Shown here in pieces: positions 30,867-39,217 of a stretch of DNA of 64,000 bases. Positions within the stretch are counted from its first letter, which is position 1. The number at the start of each line of letters is the position of its first letter. Position numbers and translations under genes: made by a program. Where the stretch lies: the NCBI RefSeq assembly GCF_009859475.1, contig NZ_CP044549.1, positions 1,240,001 through 1,304,000 on the forward strand. Direction: 5' to 3'. Under the pieces are notes generated by a model. It searched no databases. It was not told where the DNA came from and saw only the letters and a list, made by a program, of their open reading frames with translations. The DNA comes from Hydrogenophaga sp. BPS33 (GTDB lineage Bacteria; Pseudomonadota; Gammaproteobacteria; Burkholderiales; Burkholderiaceae_C).

Positions 30867-30876
30867 TGCCATCTAC

Positions 30877-32061
30877 ATGACGCCAGACCAGAACGAGGAA
30901 TACCGGGCCTTCCGGCAGGAAGTGCGCCGCTTCTGCGAACAGAACGTGTCCGATGCGCTGCGCCAGCGCGTGCGCTCCGGCCTTCGCGCCACGCCCGAAG
31001 GCTTTCGCCAGTGGCAAGGCATCCTGTTCCACCAGGGCTGGGGCGCGCCCACCTGGCCGAAAGAGCATGGCGGCACGGGCTGGTCGCCGGTGCAGATCCA
31101 CATCTTCGAGCAGGAAACCGCTGCGGCCGATGCGCCGCCCCAGTTCCACCAGGGCCTGGAGCTGATCGGGCCGATCCTCTTCACGTACGGCACCGAAGAG
31201 CAGAAGGCGCGCTACCTGCCCGGCATCCTCTCGGGCCAGGACTGGTGGTGCCAGGGCTATTCGGAGCCGCAGGCCGGGTCCGACCTGGCCGGCCTGCGCA
31301 CCCGCGCCGTGCGCGATGGCGACCATTACGTGGTCACCGGCCAGAAGCTGTGGACCAGCTACGCGCACGAAGCCAACCGCATGTTCTGCCTGGTGCGCAC
31401 CAGCGACGAGTCGCGCAAGCAGGACGGCATCTCGCTGCTGCTGATCGACATGGACACGCCCGGCATCACCGTGCGCCCCTTCCAGACGTTGGACGAGCAG
31501 GCCCACGTGACCGAGGTCTTTCTCGACGCGGTGCGCGTGCCGGTGTCGCAGCTGGTGGGTGAAGAAGGGCGTGGCTGGAGCTACGGCAAGGTGCTGCTGG
31601 ACCGCGAACGCGCGCTCACTGCCACGCTGGGTGCGCGCCTCTCGCGCCTGCTGGAGCAGGTACGCGAAGCGGCGCGCAAGGCCAGCGACGGCAGCCGCAA
31701 CCTCTACCAGAACCCGGTGTTCCGCGCCAAGCTGGCGCAGCTGGAGATCGAGGTGCTGGCCATCGAACAAATGGGCCTGCGCATGCTGGCCGACAACGTG
31801 GCCGGCGTGGACACCGGGCCGCGTGGCTCCATGCTCAAGCTGCGCTGGTCCGAGCTGCTGCAGCAGACCACGCAGCTGTGGGTGGAGACGCTGGGCTACG
31901 ACGCCTCGCGTTTCGCGCCCGCCGGCAGTGCACCCGGCAGCGTGCCGCTGGACCAGTCGGGCCCCATGTCGGCCTACCTGCACAGCCGCGTCACCAGCAT
32001 CTACGGTGGCTCCAACGAAATCCAGCGAAACATCATCGCGCGCCGCGCGCTCGGTCTGTAA
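30877..32061 (+). CDS. Acyl-CoA dehydrogenase, catalytic-type subunit
   Basis: The 394-residue FAD flavoprotein oxidises an acyl-CoA to the enoyl-CoA. It has the substrate/FAD segment CQGYSEPQAGSDLAGL, and WTSYAHEANRMFCLVRT, and ends with YGGSNEIQRNIIARRALGL, which carries the glutamate position of the catalytic base. The ATG at 30877 (MTPDQNEEYRAF) begins the N-terminal helical domain. It is the first gene of an operon running to 39162 and is followed after 12 bases by a second, non-identical acyl-CoA dehydrogenase. The two probably form a heteromeric enzyme, as in steroid side-chain ACADs; that pairing is inference. Confidence 0.87.
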   Translation: MTPDQNEEYRAFRQEVRRFCEQNVSDALRQRVRSGLRATPEGFRQWQGILFHQGWGAPTWPKEHGGTGWSPVQIHIFEQETAAADAPPQFHQGLELIGPILFTYGTEEQKARYLPGILSGQDWWCQGYSEPQAGSDLAGLRTRAVRDGDHYVVTGQKLWTSYAHEANRMFCLVRTSDESRKQDGISLLLIDMDTPGITVRPFQTLDEQAHVTEVFLDAVRVPVSQLVGEEGRGWSYGKVLLDRERALTATLGARLSRLLEQVREAARKASDGSRNLYQNPVFRAKLAQLEIEVLAIEQMGLRMLADNVAGVDTGPRGSMLKLRWSELLQQTTQLWVETLGYDASRFAPAGSAPGSVPLDQSGPMSAYLHSRVTSIYGGSNEIQRNIIARRALGL

Positions 32062-32073
32062 GTCCACCCCGCC

Positions 32074-33261
32074 ATGCACAACCACTACACCTCCGAACAA
32101 CAGATGCTGGCCGATGGCGTGGCGCGCTTCGTGCGCGAACACGGCCGCTTTGAAGACTGGCGCAAACTCACCGCCGCCGGTGCGCCCTTCGACGAAGCCA
32201 ACTGGAAGCGCATGGCCGAAATGGGCTGGCTGGCGCTGGCTATTCCGGAAGAGCACGGTGGCTACGGTGCTTCCATCGCAGAGACCATGATCGTGGCCGA
32301 AGGCCTGGGCCGTGGCCTGCTGCGCGAACCTTTCGTGAGCACCTGCGTGATGGCCGTGCGCCTGCTCGCCCGCGCGGGCAACAGCACCCAACACGGCCTT
32401 TTCGAAGGCATCGCCGATGGCAGCGGGCGCATCGCCACCGCGTTGGCCGAGAGCGCGGGCCGGTTCCACCTCAACCGCGTGCACACGCGGGCCGTGCCGG
32501 TGAACGGGGGCTACCGCCTCAACGGTGCCAAGGCCTGGGTGCCCGATGCGAGCAGTGCCCAGTGGTTCGTCGTGCCGGCGCGCACGCAGGGAACGGGAGA
32601 GGCGCGCGACGGCATCTCGCTGTTTCTGGTGCCGGCCGACGCACCGGGCCTGCAGCGCAGCGACTTCCGCAGCCCCGACCACCAGCACATCGGCCAACTG
32701 CAGCTCGACGGTGTGGAGGTGCCCGCCTCGGCCTTGATCGGTCCGCTGCACGCAGGCCTTGCCTTGCTGGAAGACGCCGTGGACCACGCCATTGCCGCGC
32801 GCCTGGCCGAAGCCTGCGGCGCGATGGACGCGGTGAGCGAAATGACGCTGGAGTACCTCAAGGTGCGCAAACAGTTCGGCACCACCATCGGCAGCTTCCA
32901 GGCCTTGCAACACCGCATGGTGGACATGACGATTGCCTGCGAAGAAGCGCGCTCCATGCTGCTGCTCGCCCAGGGCAGTCTGGACGCAGAACCCGCGCAG
33001 CGCCAGCGCGCCATCGCCGCGGCCAAGGCGCGTGTAGGCCAGTGTGGCTTGTACGTGGGCCACCAGGCGGTGCAGTTGCACGGCGGCGTGGGCACCAGCG
33101 ACGAGCTGGCGGTGAGCCATTACCTCAAGCGCCTGTCGATGATCGATCTCGCGTTCGGCAACGCCGACCACCAGCGCGATCGCTTCATTGCGCTGTCGGA
33201 CGAGATGGCACCGGCGCAGGCCTCATCCACAAGCACCGCACGCGTGGAGCAGGTGGCATGA
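32074..33261 (+). CDS. Acyl-CoA dehydrogenase, partner-type subunit
   Basis: The 395-residue ACAD-family protein opens MHNHYTSEQQMLADGVARFV and contains GWLALAIPEEHGGYG and KQFGTTIGSFQALQHRMVDM. Its end region, LHGGVGTSDELAVSHYLKRL, lacks the YGGSNEI-type catalytic segment of its neighbour. In heterotetrameric ACADs one subunit has lost the catalytic glutamate and contributes FAD binding, and this gene fits that role. Its stop codon overlaps the start of the CoA ligase gene by four bases. Its best match in the window is the N-terminal half of the fused protein at 62063-64000. Confidence 0.85.
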   Translation: MHNHYTSEQQMLADGVARFVREHGRFEDWRKLTAAGAPFDEANWKRMAEMGWLALAIPEEHGGYGASIAETMIVAEGLGRGLLREPFVSTCVMAVRLLARAGNSTQHGLFEGIADGSGRIATALAESAGRFHLNRVHTRAVPVNGGYRLNGAKAWVPDASSAQWFVVPARTQGTGEARDGISLFLVPADAPGLQRSDFRSPDHQHIGQLQLDGVEVPASALIGPLHAGLALLEDAVDHAIAARLAEACGAMDAVSEMTLEYLKVRKQFGTTIGSFQALQHRMVDMTIACEEARSMLLLAQGSLDAEPAQRQRAIAAAKARVGQCGLYVGHQAVQLHGGVGTSDELAVSHYLKRLSMIDLAFGNADHQRDRFIALSDEMAPAQASSTSTARVEQVA

Positions 33262-34877
33262 CGGCCCAGGTTGCCACCGGCTGGAACCTCGCCAACATCT
33301 TCGACGGTGTCGCCGCGCGCGTGCCGAAAGACCGGCCCGCCATCGTGCACGGCGACACGGTGGTGCGCTGGGGCGAGCTCGACGCGCGCAGCAACCGCGC
33401 AGCGCGCGCCTTGCTCGCGACAGGGCACACGGCCGGTGAGCGCGTGGGCTTTCTCTCGCGCAACCACCCGGGCTACATCGAAGGCTTCGTGGCCTGCCTC
33501 AAGTCGCGCCTGATCCACGTCAACCTGAACTACCGCTACACGGTGGACGAACTGGCCGGCGTGCTGGAAGACGCGGGCGCCACCGCGCTGCTGTACCAGC
33601 AGGAATTCGCGCCGCTGGTGCCGGCCTTGCTCGAACGCCTGCCCGCGCTGCGCTCGCGCATTTGCCTCGACGGCGATGGCCTGGGTCAAGCCACCGCGCA
33701 GTTCCAGACCATGGCCGCGCAGGGCGATGCCAGCCCGCTCGATGCGTCCACGCGCGAAGAGCGCGACCCGCTGCTGCTCTACACCGGCGGCACCACCGGC
33801 CGCCCCAAGGGCGTGGTCTGGCCCGGTCACCACTACCGCGCCTGCCAGCTCGAATCGCCGCTGGTGCAGCGCCGCCCGGCCAACCTGGGCGAGCACCTCG
33901 ACCTGGTGGCCGCCAACGCCAACCCCGGTCGCGTGCTGCCGGCCTGCCCCTTGATGCACGGTGCGGGCATCAGCAGCACGCTGGCCGAGTTGCTCAACGG
34001 CGGTACTGCCTTGTTGCTGGCCGGCGCGCGCTTCGATGCGCACGAACTCTGGCAACTGGCCGAGCGCGAACGAGCCTCGCGTGTGCTGATCGTGGGCGAC
34101 GTGTTCGCGCGCCCCATGCTGGCCGCACTCGACGAACAGCCGGGCCGCTACGATCTGTCGTCGCTCAAGGTGATCAGCTCGGCCGGCCTGATGTGGAGCG
34201 AAGAGGTCAAGGCGGGCCTGCTGCGCCACATGCCCTGGCTGGTGCTGGCCGACATTTACGGCGCTTCTGAAGCCGCCGGCCTGGGCTACGCCATCACCAC
34301 CCAAGACCGCGCCACGCCCACCGGCCGCTTCGAACCCGGCCCGCGCACCGTGATGGTGGGGGACGACGGCCACATCGTGCCCGCAGGGCAGGAGGGCGAG
34401 GGCTGGCTGGCGCGCGGCGAGCCCTTGCCCGAGGGCTACTTCGGCGATCCGAAGAAAACCGCCGAGGTCTTCCGCACCATCGATGGCCAACGCTATGCCG
34501 TACCCGGTGACCGCGTGCGCCGCCATGCCGACGGTTCCATGCAGTTGCTCGGCCGGGGCAGCCTGGTCATCAACTCGGGCGGCGAAAAGATCTACGTCGA
34601 AGAGGTGGAAGAGGCCTTGAAGCGCCTGCCCGGGGTGGACGACGTGCTGGTCGTCGGCGTGCCCGACGTGCGCTGGGGCAGTGCCATCGTGGCCCTGCTG
34701 CGCACCGATACGCCACCCGATGTGCAGGCCCTGCGCGCGGGCCTGGCGCCGCATCTCGCGGGCTACAAGATGCCCAAGCACTTCCTCGCCGTGGACCAAC
34801 TGCCCCGCGCCGACAGCGGCAAGGGTGACTACAAGGCCGCGCGCGCGCTGGCCGAACAACTTCTGGAGACCACATGA
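33258..34877 (+). CDS. AMP-dependent acyl-CoA synthetase/ligase (fatty-acid-CoA-ligase type)
   Basis: The 539-residue enzyme activates the pathway's acid substrate to a CoA thioester. It has the P-loop YTGGTTGRPKG near residues 174-184, the adenylate-site motif YGASEAAG, the hinge GRGSLVINSGGEKIYVEEVE and the C-terminal lysine region PRADSGKGDYK. The ATG at 33258 overlaps the preceding stop codon (ATGA). A longer in-frame opening upstream would lie inside the dehydrogenase gene and is rejected. The next gene, a Bug receptor, again overlaps by four bases, so the operon is translationally coupled here. Confidence 0.88.
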   Translation: MTAQVATGWNLANIFDGVAARVPKDRPAIVHGDTVVRWGELDARSNRAARALLATGHTAGERVGFLSRNHPGYIEGFVACLKSRLIHVNLNYRYTVDELAGVLEDAGATALLYQQEFAPLVPALLERLPALRSRICLDGDGLGQATAQFQTMAAQGDASPLDASTREERDPLLLYTGGTTGRPKGVVWPGHHYRACQLESPLVQRRPANLGEHLDLVAANANPGRVLPACPLMHGAGISSTLAELLNGGTALLLAGARFDAHELWQLAERERASRVLIVGDVFARPMLAALDEQPGRYDLSSLKVISSAGLMWSEEVKAGLLRHMPWLVLADIYGASEAAGLGYAITTQDRATPTGRFEPGPRTVMVGDDGHIVPAGQEGEGWLARGEPLPEGYFGDPKKTAEVFRTIDGQRYAVPGDRVRRHADGSMQLLGRGSLVINSGGEKIYVEEVEEALKRLPGVDDVLVVGVPDVRWGSAIVALLRTDTPPDVQALRAGLAPHLAGYKMPKHFLAVDQLPRADSGKGDYKAARALAEQLLETT

Positions 34878-35875
34878 ACCACAACACCGCAAGACGCACC
34901 CTTCTCAAAACCATTCCCGCCGCCGTCTGGGGCAGTGTGGGTGGCACGGCCTTGTTGGGCAGCTCGCTCGCCCACGCCGACGACACCTGGCCCAACAAGC
35001 CGATCCGCCTCATCGTGCCCGCCGCGCCCGGTGGCGGCTCCGACACCGTGGGCCGCATCGTCGCGCAAGCGCTGACCGAAAAACTCGGCCAGCCGGTGCT
35101 GGTGGACAACAAGGCCGGCGCGGCCGGCACGCTGGGCGTGGCGGTGGGTGTGCAGGCACCGGCCGATGGCTACACCTTCATCTGGTGCACGCCGTCGGCG
35201 CAGATCATGGCGCCGCCCAGCGTGCGCTACGACGCCTTGAAAGATCTGGTGCCGGTGAGCCTGCTGGTCTCCGCTTCTTACCTGTTGGTGGTCGGCAACC
35301 AGCAGCCCTGGACCAAGGTGTCCGACCTGGTGGCGGCCGCGCGCGCCAAGCCCGGCAGCCTCAACTACGGCACGGCTGGCACCGGGTCGTTCGGCCACTA
35401 CATGGCGGCGTCCTTCGGGCTGGCCACGGGCAGCGACGTGGTGCAGATCCCCTACGCCGGTGAAGGCCCGGCCATGGTGGCGCTCATGCGCGGCGACGTG
35501 CAGTTCGCCTTCATCAGTGGCGCGGGTGCGTTGCCTCACGTCAGCTCGGGCCGCGTGCGCGCGCTCGGCGTGTCGTCGGCCAGCGCCATGGAGGGCGTGC
35601 CCACCGACATTCCGTTCGTGGCGGGCACCGTGCCCGGCTTCGACCTCGTCGCCATCAACTACATGTCCGCACGCACCGGCACGCCGCAGCCCATCGTCGA
35701 CAAGATGAGTCAGGCCGTGCAGGCCGTGCTGGCCCAGCCGGCCGTGCGCGAACGCATCGTCGGCCTGGGCGTATCGCCCGTTTCCAGCACGCCCGATGCG
35801 TTGGGCCGCCGCGTGCTGGCCGAGCGCAAGAAGGTGCACGACACCCTGAAGCGCGCCAACATCGTGCTCGAGTAG
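34874..35875 (+). CDS. Bug/TctC-type periplasmic solute receptor (Tat-like signal), copy 1 of a pair
   Basis: The 333-residue protein has a twin-arginine-like export signal (NTARRTLLKTIPAAVW, cleaved after AHA near residue 36). The Bug family start DTWPNKPIRLIVPAAPGGGS and NKAGAAGTLGVAVGVQAPAD follow. It binds a carboxylate or related solute in the periplasm. It overlaps the CoA ligase gene by four bases and is followed by a second Bug receptor about 55 bases away. The two differ clearly and may bind different substrates. No TctAB partner genes are adjacent. Confidence 0.87.
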   Translation: MNHNTARRTLLKTIPAAVWGSVGGTALLGSSLAHADDTWPNKPIRLIVPAAPGGGSDTVGRIVAQALTEKLGQPVLVDNKAGAAGTLGVAVGVQAPADGYTFIWCTPSAQIMAPPSVRYDALKDLVPVSLLVSASYLLVVGNQQPWTKVSDLVAAARAKPGSLNYGTAGTGSFGHYMAASFGLATGSDVVQIPYAGEGPAMVALMRGDVQFAFISGAGALPHVSSGRVRALGVSSASAMEGVPTDIPFVAGTVPGFDLVAINYMSARTGTPQPIVDKMSQAVQAVLAQPAVRERIVGLGVSPVSSTPDALGRRVLAERKKVHDTLKRANIVLE

Positions 35876-35930
35876 CCACCGGCTTTCACACCACCGGACC
35901 CGGCAGAACACCAAGAACCAGAGAGACAAG

Positions 35931-36935
35931 ATGACCCTTCCCCCGACACCACCCCAAGGCCTGCGTCGCCGCGATGCGCTGCTCGCCACGCTGGCCGGTG
36001 TGGCCGGCATCGCCGCACCCACCGCCGCGTTCGCCTCCGACGCCCACTGGCCCAACCGTCCGCTGCGCCTGGTCGTGCCGTTCCCACCCGGGGGTGGTTC
36101 CGACGCGGTGGCGCGCATCCTCTCCAACGAGCTGGCCGAGCGCCTGGGCCAACCGGTGGTCATCGACAACAAGCCCGGTGGTGCCGGCACGGTGGGCGTG
36201 AGCTACGCGCTCAACCAGCCGGCCGATGGCTACACGCTGATCTGGTGCACGCCGGCCGCGCAGTACCTCGCGCCGCGCTCGGTGCGCTACGACCCGATGG
36301 CCGACTTTGCGCCGGTGAGCCAGACCGTGGCCGCCACCTACATTCTGTTGGTCGACCCCAAGCTCAACGTGCGCTCGGTGGCCGACCTGGTGGCGCTGGC
36401 CAAGGCCAAGCCCGGCACCATCAACTACGCCACAGCCGGCATCGGTGGCCAGGGCCACCTCATGGGGGCCTACTTCAACCAGCTGGCCGGCACCGACATG
36501 ACCATGGTGCCCTTCACCGGTGAAGGCCCCGCGCTGGTGGGCGTGATCGGTAGCCAGGTGCACGCCACCTTCGTCAGCAGCGCGGCGGCACTGCCGCAGG
36601 TGCAGTCGGGCAAGCTGCGGGCGATCGGCATGTCGTCGGCCAAACGCCTGCCCGGCATCCCGGAAGACATTGCGCCCATCGCCGCCACGCTCGCGGGTTA
36701 CGACGTCACGGCCATCAACTACGTCGCCATGCGCGCCGGCACGCCCAAGGCGATCGTGGACCGCATGAGCAAGCTCGTGAACGAGGCGCTGGAAGTGCCC
36801 GCCGTGCGCGAGCGCATTGCGGCGGTTGGCGTGGTGCCCGTGGGCAGCACACCCGATGCCCTGGGCCGCATGGTGGCAGCCGAGCGCAGCAAGTGGGCCG
36901 AGATCATGCGCAAGGCCAACATCGTTCTCGAATGA
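35931..36935 (+). CDS. Bug/TctC-type periplasmic solute receptor, copy 2 of a pair
   Basis: The 334-residue paralogue of the preceding gene has an RRRDALLATLAG export signal, cleavage after AFA near residue 38, and the family motifs HWPNRPLRLVVPFPPGGGSD and NKPGGAGTVGVSYALNQPAD. The pair ends alike (MRKANIVLE versus LKRANIVLE), supporting tandem duplication. Its stop codon overlaps the next gene's ATG. The receptor role is known for the family; the ligand is not. Confidence 0.87.
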   Translation: MTLPPTPPQGLRRRDALLATLAGVAGIAAPTAAFASDAHWPNRPLRLVVPFPPGGGSDAVARILSNELAERLGQPVVIDNKPGGAGTVGVSYALNQPADGYTLIWCTPAAQYLAPRSVRYDPMADFAPVSQTVAATYILLVDPKLNVRSVADLVALAKAKPGTINYATAGIGGQGHLMGAYFNQLAGTDMTMVPFTGEGPALVGVIGSQVHATFVSSAAALPQVQSGKLRAIGMSSAKRLPGIPEDIAPIAATLAGYDVTAINYVAMRAGTPKAIVDRMSKLVNEALEVPAVRERIAAVGVVPVGSTPDALGRMVAAERSKWAEIMRKANIVLE

Positions 36936-37684
36936 TGAGTAGCACAACAGAAAGCGCCACGCGCCACGCCATCGTCACCGGTGCCGCGCGCGGCATCGGC
37001 CTGGCCATCGCCGAACAACTCGCGCGCGACGGCCTGCAGGTGCTCGCCACCGACCGCGATGCCGACGTCGTGCAGGCCGAAGCCGAGCGCTTGCGCGGCC
37101 TCGGCCTGAACGTGCAGGCCGCCGCGCTCGACGTGCAAAACCGCGCGCAGGTAAAGGCGCTCTTCGCCACGCTACCCACCATCGACGTGGTGGTGAACAA
37201 CGCCGGCATCGCGTCCACCATGTTGCCGTTTCGCGAGCTCGACGCCGAGCGCCTGCGCAGCATGCTGGGCGTGAACCTGCTGGGCAGCTTCATCGTGGCG
37301 CAAGAGGCGGTGCGCCGCATGCCCGAGGGCGGGCGCGTGGTGCAGATTGCATCGCGCGGTTACCTCGGCGGCGCGGGCGCCGCGCACTACGTGGCCAGCA
37401 AGGCCGCCGTGGTGGGCATGGTGCGCGCCATGTCGATCGAGCTGCGCTGGCGTGGCATCACCGTCAACGCGGTGGCACCGGGCATGGTGGACACGCGCAT
37501 GCTGGCGGGCTACACGCCCGAGATGCGGCGAGCCCTGGAGCAACGCGAACCGGCGGGCGCAGCGGCCAGCCCGCAGACCATTGCCGATGCCGTGTCCTTC
37601 TTCGCGTCAACGCGTGCGGCGCAGTGCAACGGCCAGGTGCTGTTTGTCGATGGCGGCAAGAGCGTGGGCATGCCACCGCTGTGA
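36932..37684 (+). CDS. Short-chain dehydrogenase/reductase
   Basis: This 250-residue SDR has TGAARGIGLA, NNAGIAS, the serine in IASRGYLGGAGAAHY and the catalytic tyrosine-lysine pair in HYVASKAAVVG. It is probably a 3-hydroxyacyl-CoA or alcohol dehydrogenase in the operon's beta-oxidation-like route. Two ATGs at 36932 and 36935 overlap the Bug stop codon, and either could be used. It is followed by a degenerate SDR-like gene. Confidence 0.86.
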   Translation: MMSSTTESATRHAIVTGAARGIGLAIAEQLARDGLQVLATDRDADVVQAEAERLRGLGLNVQAAALDVQNRAQVKALFATLPTIDVVVNNAGIASTMLPFRELDAERLRSMLGVNLLGSFIVAQEAVRRMPEGGRVVQIASRGYLGGAGAAHYVASKAAVVGMVRAMSIELRWRGITVNAVAPGMVDTRMLAGYTPEMRRALEQREPAGAAASPQTIADAVSFFASTRAAQCNGQVLFVDGGKSVGMPPL

Positions 37685-37709
37685 GCTTGTCCGCTTTTCA
37701 TACCGAGTC

Positions 37710-38360
37710 ATGATGACCATGCCCACATCCCCCATTCACCACCCGCAAGGCACCGTGTTGCTCGTGGGTGCGCAAGAGCCTCTGGCCGACGCCGTGTTGC
37801 AGCGCCTGCAGCACGACGGCCACGACGTGATGGCCATTCCCGGCGGCGACGAGACCGCCTTGCAAGCCGCGCTCAAGGACTTGACCTTCGACGCGCTGGT
37901 CACGGTCACGCCGACCGCGCGCGCCAACGTGGCGTTCGACGACATCGACGATGCCGCCTTCGAAGCCGCGGTCGACGTGCAGTTGCTCGGCGTGGTGCGC
38001 ACCGCCCAGGCCGCGCTGCCGCGCCTGCGCGAAGGCGCGCGCATCGTGCACGTGGGCTCGCGCGGCCACCAGGGTGCCTGGGGCGGCGTGCACCAGATGG
38101 CGGCGAGTGCGGGCCTGGTGGCCATGACGCGCTCCATGGCCCTGGAGCTGCAGCCCGAAGGCTTCTTCGTGAACCTGGTCGCCAGCGAGTTCGAACACGA
38201 GCGTCAGGACACCCCCCACAACCGCGAGGCCGTGGCGCATGCCGTGGGCATGCTGGCCTCGCCGCACAACCGCATCACCGGCCAATGCCTGGTGATCGAC
38301 GGCCTGGCCTCGCTGCGCATGAGCGAAGCGCGCCGGCCCCCAGTCACTGCAACGAACTGA
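37710..38360 (+). CDS. Degenerate SDR-like protein lacking the catalytic motifs
   Basis: The 216-residue protein has an SDR-like layout (TVLLVGAQEPLADAVLQRL at the start, then DDAAFEAAVDVQLLGVVRTA and VASEFEHE). The glycine-rich TGxxxGxG motif is replaced by VGAQEPLA, and the YxxxK pair is missing: GGVHQMAASAGLVAM has no tyrosine or lysine at the expected places. It is therefore unlikely to be an active dehydrogenase and may be a structural partner of the SDR before it or a decaying copy. An ATG cluster at 37710-37721 makes the start uncertain by a few codons. Its place in the operon is clear. Confidence 0.75.
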   Translation: MMTMPTSPIHHPQGTVLLVGAQEPLADAVLQRLQHDGHDVMAIPGGDETALQAALKDLTFDALVTVTPTARANVAFDDIDDAAFEAAVDVQLLGVVRTAQAALPRLREGARIVHVGSRGHQGAWGGVHQMAASAGLVAMTRSMALELQPEGFFVNLVASEFEHERQDTPHNREAVAHAVGMLASPHNRITGQCLVIDGLASLRMSEARRPPVTATN

Positions 38361-38394
38361 AATCCCCCATCCATCCAACGAGGAGCACACACCC

Positions 38395-39162
38395 ATGCAA
38401 TACCTGAAACTCACCGTCGAGAACTTTGTCGCCACCGTCACCATGGACGCGCCGCCGGTGAACGCCGTGTCGGCCGAGCTCATGGAAGAGATGATCGCCA
38501 CCTTCGACCAGATGAGCGACCGCGACGATGTGCGCGTGGTGGTGCTCACCGGTTCCGGCAAGATCTTCTGCGCCGGTGCCGACATCAAGAGCCGCGCGGG
38601 CAAGGTGTTCGAGCCGGGCGAGCGCTGGGCCCATTCGCGCCGCGCGCGCGAGCTAAGCTACTCCATCATCGAATGCAAGAAGCCGGTGATCGCCGCCATC
38701 AACGGGCCGGCGCTCGGCGCGGGCCTGGGCATCGCCGTGTCGTGCGACATCCTGATGTGTTCCGAGAACGCGTCACTGGGCTTGCCCGAAGTCGATGTGG
38801 GTCTGATGGGCGGCGGGCGCCACGCCATGCGCGTGTGCGGCCATTCGCTCACGCGCCGCATGATGCTCACCGGTGACCGCATCAGCGGCCCCGAGCTGTA
38901 CCGCCGCGGCATCGTCGAAGAATGCGTGCCGCTGGACCAGCTCATGACCACCGCCATGGCGATGGCCACGCGCATCGCCTCCAAGAGCCCGGTGGCCAGC
39001 CGCACGGCGAAGAATTCGGCCGCGACGATCGAGAACATGACCCTGCGCGACGGCTACCGTTTCGAGCAGAACATGACGGCCGAGCTGGGCCAGACCGAGG
39101 ATTCGCGCGAGGCGATGCGGGCATTCGCGGAGAAGCGCCCGCCGGTGTTCCAGGGGCGTTGA
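38395..39162 (+). CDS. Enoyl-CoA hydratase/isomerase family protein
   Basis: The 255-residue crotonase has the oxyanion-hole segment IFCAGADIKSRAG near residues 55-68 and NGPALGAGLGIAVSCDIL, with a catalytic glutamate position in LGLPEVDVGLMGG. The first glutamate of classical hydratases appears as glycine in GAGLGIAV, so it may be an isomerase, hydrolase or lyase instead of a simple hydratase. It is the last gene of the operon from 30877 and is preceded by AACGAGGAGCACACACCC. A strong hairpin follows at 39169. Confidence 0.85.
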   Translation: MQYLKLTVENFVATVTMDAPPVNAVSAELMEEMIATFDQMSDRDDVRVVVLTGSGKIFCAGADIKSRAGKVFEPGERWAHSRRARELSYSIIECKKPVIAAINGPALGAGLGIAVSCDILMCSENASLGLPEVDVGLMGGGRHAMRVCGHSLTRRMMLTGDRISGPELYRRGIVEECVPLDQLMTTAMAMATRIASKSPVASRTAKNSAATIENMTLRDGYRFEQNMTAELGQTEDSREAMRAFAEKRPPVFQGR

Positions 39163-39168
39163 GGTGGG

Positions 39169-39193
39169 CACCTTCCCCGGCTGGGGGAAGGTG
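39169..39193. terminator. Bidirectional hairpin between convergent genes
   Basis: CACCTTCCCC at 39169-39178 and GGGGAAGGTG at 39184-39193 form a perfect 10-base stem with a five-base loop between the enoyl-CoA hydratase and the convergent amidohydrolase. There is no U-tract, so it may be a REP-like element or a Rho-assisted terminator. Confidence 0.55.
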
Positions 39194-39217
39194 GGATTGA
39201 GCGCACGCGCGCCGACG

